The position numbers and the translations under genes were made by a program. The notes under the pieces were generated by a model that made no database searches, was not told where the DNA came from, and saw nothing but the letters and a program-made list of their open reading frames with translations. From positions 1-17,774 of the forward strand of contig CALEZD010000106.1 of assembly GCA_937928385.1 (NCBI GenBank): 17,774 nt of DNA, written 5' to 3'. Below, one piece after another: positions 15,392 to 17,774 of the stretch. Every line of letters starts with the position of its first letter. Positions within the stretch are counted from its first letter, which is position 1. The DNA comes from an uncultured Bacteroidota bacterium. GTDB lineage: Bacteria; Bacteroidota; Bacteroidia; Chitinophagales; Chitinophagaceae.

Positions 15392-16054
15392 CTATACAAC
15401 AAAAATATTCCCTGCAATTTTTTCAGACAGTTGGTAGTTGTCCCCCTGTTTGTTGGTTATCCAAACGCTTCTATCGTATGGCATACGCTCTGTTACGGTC
15501 AGCTCCGCCCCTATCTCCAGGTTGAACCGTTTTAATTGCTGGAGAAAAGGAGTTGACGTGTCATTTACGGCTACAAATACACAGGGGATATGCTCTGGCA
15601 TGTCGCTTAAAGGAATCGCTTTGCTGGCAGGCAGGGCGCCATCCTGTTTGGGTATCGGGTCGCCATGCGGGTCGTATTCAGGAAACCCAAGGAACTCATC
15701 CATCTTGTCTATAAGTTTCTGAGAGCGGATATGCTCCAGTTGCTCGGCTACTTCATGTACTTCGTCCCAAGAAAAATTGAGTTTATCGCATAGGAAGGTT
15801 TCCCATAGCCTGTGTTTACGGAGGATGTTGAGCGCTATTTTAGTTCCGGCATCTGTTAACCTGACTTTCTTGTATTTTTCATAATGTATCAGGCTTTTTT
15901 CAGATAATTTTTTGAACATATCTGTCACCGTTGCAGGCCTGGTTTGCATACGTTCCCCTATCTCGTTTACCGATGCTTCTCCTGACTCATTCCTGTTCTG
16001 GATAGTATATATAGCCTTGATATAATTTTCCTCTGTGAAGGTTAATTCCTGCAT
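15392..16054 (-). CDS. DtxR/MntR-family metal-dependent transcriptional regulator
   Basis: 220 residues with the three-part layout of the longer DtxR-type repressors. A winged helix occupies about 1-65 (ASVNEIGERMQTRPATVTDMFKKLSEKSLIHYEKYKKVRLT), a metal-binding and dimerisation domain about 70-130, and a C-terminal FeoA/SH3-like domain about 150-220. Metal ligands by alignment from memory: H81, E85, H100, E104, E107 and H108. Position 104 is Glu, as in manganese sensor MntR, where DtxR has Cys102; position 10 is Asn where DtxR has Met and MntR Asp. Manganese or iron sensing is therefore plausible but not settled. No metal transporter gene is adjacent. The rhodanese gene lies 125 bp upstream in the same direction and could be co-transcribed. 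Confidence 0.92.
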   Translation of the reverse strand: MQELTFTEENYIKAIYTIQNRNESGEASVNEIGERMQTRPATVTDMFKKLSEKSLIHYEKYKKVRLTDAGTKIALNILRKHRLWETFLCDKLNFSWDEVHEVAEQLEHIRSQKLIDKMDEFLGFPEYDPHGDPIPKQDGALPASKAIPLSDMPEHIPCVFVAVNDTSTPFLQQLKRFNLEIGAELTVTERMPYDRSVWITNKQGDNYQLSEKIAGNIFVV

Positions 16055-16179
16055 AAGCCTAAATTAAGAAACAATCATGATATTGCGCCGCTATTAAAAC
16101 CGGTAACAAGAGTATAAGGAAACAATTTTACAACATTAAAGCCGATAGATATAATAATAATCCCGCGTAAGGGGCAGTG

Positions 16180-16479
16180 TTAATGGCCTGTCATTTTCTT
16201 CCAGGCACTCATTCCCCCTTCCAGGTTCAGCAGATTGTTATAGCCCAGGGCTTCCAGCCGTTGAATGGCGATTGCGCTGCGGATACCCTTTTCGCAATAA
16301 ACAATACATTCGTCTTCAATACTCAATTCACCCCTGCGCGATAATAAGTCGCCCAATGGAATATTAACACCACCTATGTTATATACAGCATGTTCCCATT
16401 CCTCCCTTACATCCAGTAATAACATACTTTTAGCAGTTTCCTTCAAACTATGCAATTCTGCAGGTGTTATACTTTTCAT
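16180..16479 (-). CDS. Single-domain rhodanese-like protein
   Basis: 99 residues from ATG 16479. The frame is open upstream to 16530, but a perfect TAnnTTTG element at 16506-16513 lies inside that extension, and the 99-residue form (MKSITPAELHSL) matches the family's usual start. It is a compact rhodanese domain: LLLDVREEWEH (20-30), GGVNIPLGDL, then the active-site loop YCEKGIRS with catalytic Cys62, followed by LEALGYNNLLNLEGGMSAW. The CxxGxR loop is that of an active sulfurtransferase, not an inactive homologue. No signal peptide, so cytoplasmic. The sulfur donor and acceptor are unknown. It is divergent from the YceI gene. Confidence 0.92.
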   Translation of the reverse strand: MKSITPAELHSLKETAKSMLLLDVREEWEHAVYNIGGVNIPLGDLLSRRGELSIEDECIVYCEKGIRSAIAIQRLEALGYNNLLNLEGGMSAWKKMTGH

Positions 16480-16505
16480 TATACGTCTATAGATAATATT
16501 TAGCA

Positions 16506-16513
16506 CAAAAATA
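16506..16513 (-). promoter_or_regulatory. Promoter -7 element of the rhodanese gene
   Basis: TATTTTTG on the minus strand, a perfect TAnnTTTG match 26 bp before ATG 16479. It supports the short start. A one-mismatch element for the divergent YceI gene, TATTTTCG, is at 16537-16544 on the plus strand. Confidence 0.42.
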
Positions 16514-16562
16514 ACGCTATACATCTGCAATTATCATATTTTCGTGTTTAAACAATTAATGT

Positions 16563-17231
16563 ATGTACAAGAAAGAATTATTATTGACGATTTTTGCAGG
16601 TACTATGATGTTTGTATCCTGCAAGGAGGCGCCTAAGGCAGACAGCGCGGAAACAACAGATGCGCAAAATGTGGAACAAGTGTCAGGAGCTACTTATGAA
16701 GCCAACTTATCAGAAAGTAAGATAGAGTGGATAGGCACTAAGCCTGTTGGCAGGCATCACGGTACTTTTGTACTGAAAGATGCTAATCTTATTGTATCCG
16801 GAGACGACCTGAAAGGCGGAAGCTTCGTAATTGATGTAGCCAGTGTGACTCCCGATGACCAGGATGCAGAAGGGAATGCCAAATTGCAAGGCCATTTAAA
16901 AAGCGGTGATTTTTTTAATGTAGAGCAATATCCTGAGGGAACATTTGAAATAACTAATGTAACAGAAGGCATAACTGACAAAGAAAACCTGGTAATGAAA
17001 GATGCTACACATACTATTACAGGTAACCTGACATTGAAGGGCATAACTAAAAGCATAACCTTTCCCGCTAAGGTGTATATGGAAGGCGATAAAATAACCG
17101 CTGATGCCAACTTCAATATTGACCGTACGCAATGGAATATAGTATATGGCAATGACGAGAGCCTTGGCGATAAGTTTATACGCCCCGAGGTGAACCTGCA
17201 GGTACATCTGGTTGCCGGGCAGAATATGTAA
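16563..17231 (+). CDS. YceI-family lipoprotein
   Basis: 222 residues. The N-terminus MYKKELLLTIFAGTMMFVSC is a lipoprotein signal with the lipid-bearing Cys at 20, followed by an acidic, low-complexity linker (about 21-42). From about residue 45 the YceI domain is clear: SKIEWIGTKPVGRHHGTF, GGSFVIDVASV, KLQGHLKSGDFFNVEQYPEGTFEIT, the ITGNLTLKGITKSITFP block and FNIDRTQWNIVYG, ending in VNLQVHLVA. YceI proteins fold as a lipocalin-like barrel that binds isoprenoid or other lipid tails. Here it would be anchored to the envelope. The ATG at 16563 is chosen over an overlapping out-of-frame ATG at 16559. A strong terminator follows. Confidence 0.93.
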   Translation: MYKKELLLTIFAGTMMFVSCKEAPKADSAETTDAQNVEQVSGATYEANLSESKIEWIGTKPVGRHHGTFVLKDANLIVSGDDLKGGSFVIDVASVTPDDQDAEGNAKLQGHLKSGDFFNVEQYPEGTFEITNVTEGITDKENLVMKDATHTITGNLTLKGITKSITFPAKVYMEGDKITADANFNIDRTQWNIVYGNDESLGDKFIRPEVNLQVHLVAGQNM

Positions 17232-17252
17232 TCCGCTTAAAATTTTCTTATT

Positions 17253-17288
17253 GAGCCTGCCAAATACCTGGCAGGCTCTTTTTATTTA
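17253..17288 (+). terminator. Intrinsic terminator of the YceI gene
   Basis: A 10-bp perfect stem (17253-17262 with 17269-17278) and 6-base loop followed by a T-rich run. It lies 21 bp after the stop at 17231. Confidence 0.85.
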
Positions 17289-17290
17289 CA

Positions 17291-17467
17291 AAAAAATAGA
17301 AGCCCTGAAAAGGGCTTCTGTATATAAGGGATAAGAGAGAGACTCTTACAAATGCCGGCAGTATACATATACCGCATCGTCACATCAATCTTTTTTACCG
17401 TTGCTAATCCCTCTTTTAGTGCAGCTATTCTCTTTCCTCTATATGCTGCTAATGATATTAATTGTAG
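17291..17467 (-). ncRNA. Candidate structured small RNA, possibly 6S-like
   Basis: An independent minus-strand transcription unit of about 175 bases without a credible protein. It begins after a well-spaced promoter (17474-17505) and ends in a 9-bp GAAA-loop terminator. A long-range helix pairs 17429-17444 (5' arm) with 17322-17338 (3' arm): 14 pairs including one G:U, one mismatch and one bulged base. Inside is a 7-bp hairpin at 17358-17375 (GCGGUAU/AUACUGC). Competing local hairpins are 17421-17449 (GCAGC/GCUGC) and 17332-17348 (UAAGAG/CUCUUA). A closing stem, large open middle and alternative hairpins resemble 6S RNA, but I did not recognise a conserved 6S sequence. A 64-codon frame here runs into the terminator and is not credible. 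Confidence 0.5.
17293..17319 (-). terminator. Intrinsic terminator of the small RNA
   Basis: A 9-bp perfect stem (17298-17306 with 17311-17319). On the minus strand the stem is followed by ATTTTTTTG. It has no protein gene upstream in its direction before the 17638 gene, which has its own terminator, so it belongs to the small RNA. Confidence 0.75.
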
Positions 17468-17473
17468 TGTGTG

Positions 17474-17505
17474 CAAATATGTATAGACCCGGTAGTCTGT
17501 TCAAA
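17474..17505 (-). promoter_or_regulatory. Promoter of the small RNA
   Basis: On the minus strand TTTG (17505-17502), a 20-bp spacer, then CATATTTG (17481-17474), one mismatch from TAnnTTTG. Both elements and their spacing fit the Bacteroidota sigma consensus. Start expected near 17467. Confidence 0.55.
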
Positions 17506-17527
17506 CAAAAGGAGGCCTGTTAACCAG

Positions 17528-17541
17528 CGGTTTGCAAACCG
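17528..17541. repeat. 14-bp perfect palindrome, possible operator
   Basis: CGGTTTGCAAACCG is a perfect palindrome in the spacer upstream of the small-RNA promoter. It is flanked by GTTAAC at 17519-17524 and 17541-17546 and a near repeat CCG(A)TTAACAA at 17539-17557. It lacks a T-run and is unlikely to be a terminator. It may be a regulator-binding site about 60-75 bp upstream of the small-RNA start. Confidence 0.4.
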
Positions 17542-17580
17542 TTAACAACCGATTAACAACTTGAGCAAAGCCCGGAAATG

Positions 17581-17609
17581 CAAAAAAAGCAGCCTTACGG
17601 GGCTGCTTT
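17581..17609 (-). terminator. Intrinsic terminator of the right-edge gene
   Basis: A 9-bp perfect stem (17586-17594 with 17601-17609) and a 6-base loop. On the minus strand it runs into seven T, 29 bp after the stop at 17638. Confidence 0.8.
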
Positions 17610-17637
17610 AATATTACAACGAGAGAGACAATCTTTA

Positions 17638-17774
17638 TTACTCCTGTGTAGCGGTATAAACTACATCTACAGCATAAGTGCCTGCAGGATAAGCAAAACC
17701 GGGAGTAGCTTTATACTTTACACTGAAAGTCTGGTTGCCACCACGGTCAGCAGCAGTTATCAGGTCCTGGTTGC
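17638..17774 (-). CDS. Unknown exported protein, C-terminal part (runs off the right edge)
   Basis: The minus-strand frame enters from the right edge and ends at TAA 17640-17638, giving 44 visible residues plus stop. They read NQDLITAADRGGNQTFSVKY and then KATPGFAYPAGTYAVDVVYT, ending in ATQE. The pattern of two beta strands joined by a Pro-Ala-Gly-Thr turn (YPAGTYAVDVVYTAT) is typical of the last strands of secreted or fimbria-like beta-sandwich proteins of Bacteroidota. No family can be named from this fragment. A terminator follows directly. Confidence 0.7.
   Translation of the reverse strand, partial: NQDLITAADRGGNQTFSVKYKATPGFAYPAGTYAVDVVYTATQE

Noticed and set aside
17282..17476. 64-codon minus-strand frame as a small protein
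   Set aside because: Its last codons run through the terminator stem and T-run, it lacks a ribosome-binding or family signal, and the region is better explained as a structured RNA.
1..17774. CRISPR arrays, insertion sequences, tRNA/rRNA genes, phage or defence genes
   Set aside because: No regularly spaced repeats, terminal inverted repeats, transposase motifs or RNA gene sequences were seen.

Overview
The window looks like a chromosomal segment of a Bacteroidota bacterium, probably from the Chitinophagaceae or a near relative. The evidence is a type IX secretion (T9SS) C-terminal sorting domain, a large surface protein with the 'SH..GGE' N-terminus common in this phylum, a DUF2480 protein, lipoproteins with short lipoboxes, and repeated copies of the Bacteroidota -7 promoter element TAnnTTTG in front of genes. 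I see no insertion sequences, phage genes, CRISPR arrays, tRNAs or rRNAs.

The main result is a probable chromosome origin with its segregation site. The 511-bp non-coding gap between nadA and a PpiD/SurA-like isomerase (about 12134-12644) holds three perfect DnaA boxes (TTATNCACA) and three one-mismatch boxes within 208 bp. Next to them is a 50-bp stretch with only 7 G/C, a candidate unwinding element. About 4.8 kb to the left, three parS-like sites (TGTTCCACGTGAAACA twice, AGTTCCACGTGGAACA once) lie within 99 bp at 7266-7364. A fourth copy is inside mnmG at 6044-6059. The larger genes mostly point away from the gap on both sides, as expected for leading-strand coding around an origin.

Layout from left to right. 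1-1061 (-): N-terminal part of a large secreted surface protein. 1248-3056 (-): typA/bipA, with a strong terminator. 3189-3596 (+): exported YCII-domain protein, convergent with apaG. 3601-6439 (-): apaG, recX and mnmG in one direction. 6534-7205 (+): exported barrel-like protein with a terminator. 7266-7364: parS cluster. 7377-9035 (+): lipoprotein amidohydrolase. 9054-11006 (-): T9SS-secreted PA-domain protein. 11126-12133 (-): nadA. 12134-12644: putative oriC. 12645-14783 (+): membrane-anchored parvulin-type foldase. 14876-15391 (+): DUF2480 protein. 15392-16054 (-): DtxR/MntR-type regulator. 16180-16479 (-): single-domain rhodanese. 16563-17231 (+): YceI-family lipoprotein. 17291-17467 (-): candidate structured small RNA with its own promoter and terminator, possibly 6S-like. 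17638-17774 (-): C-terminus of an unknown exported protein.

The genes are mainly housekeeping (translation GTPase, tRNA modification, NAD synthesis, RecA control, envelope protein folding) mixed with envelope and secreted proteins. They do not form one pathway; what links the region is its likely position at the replication origin.
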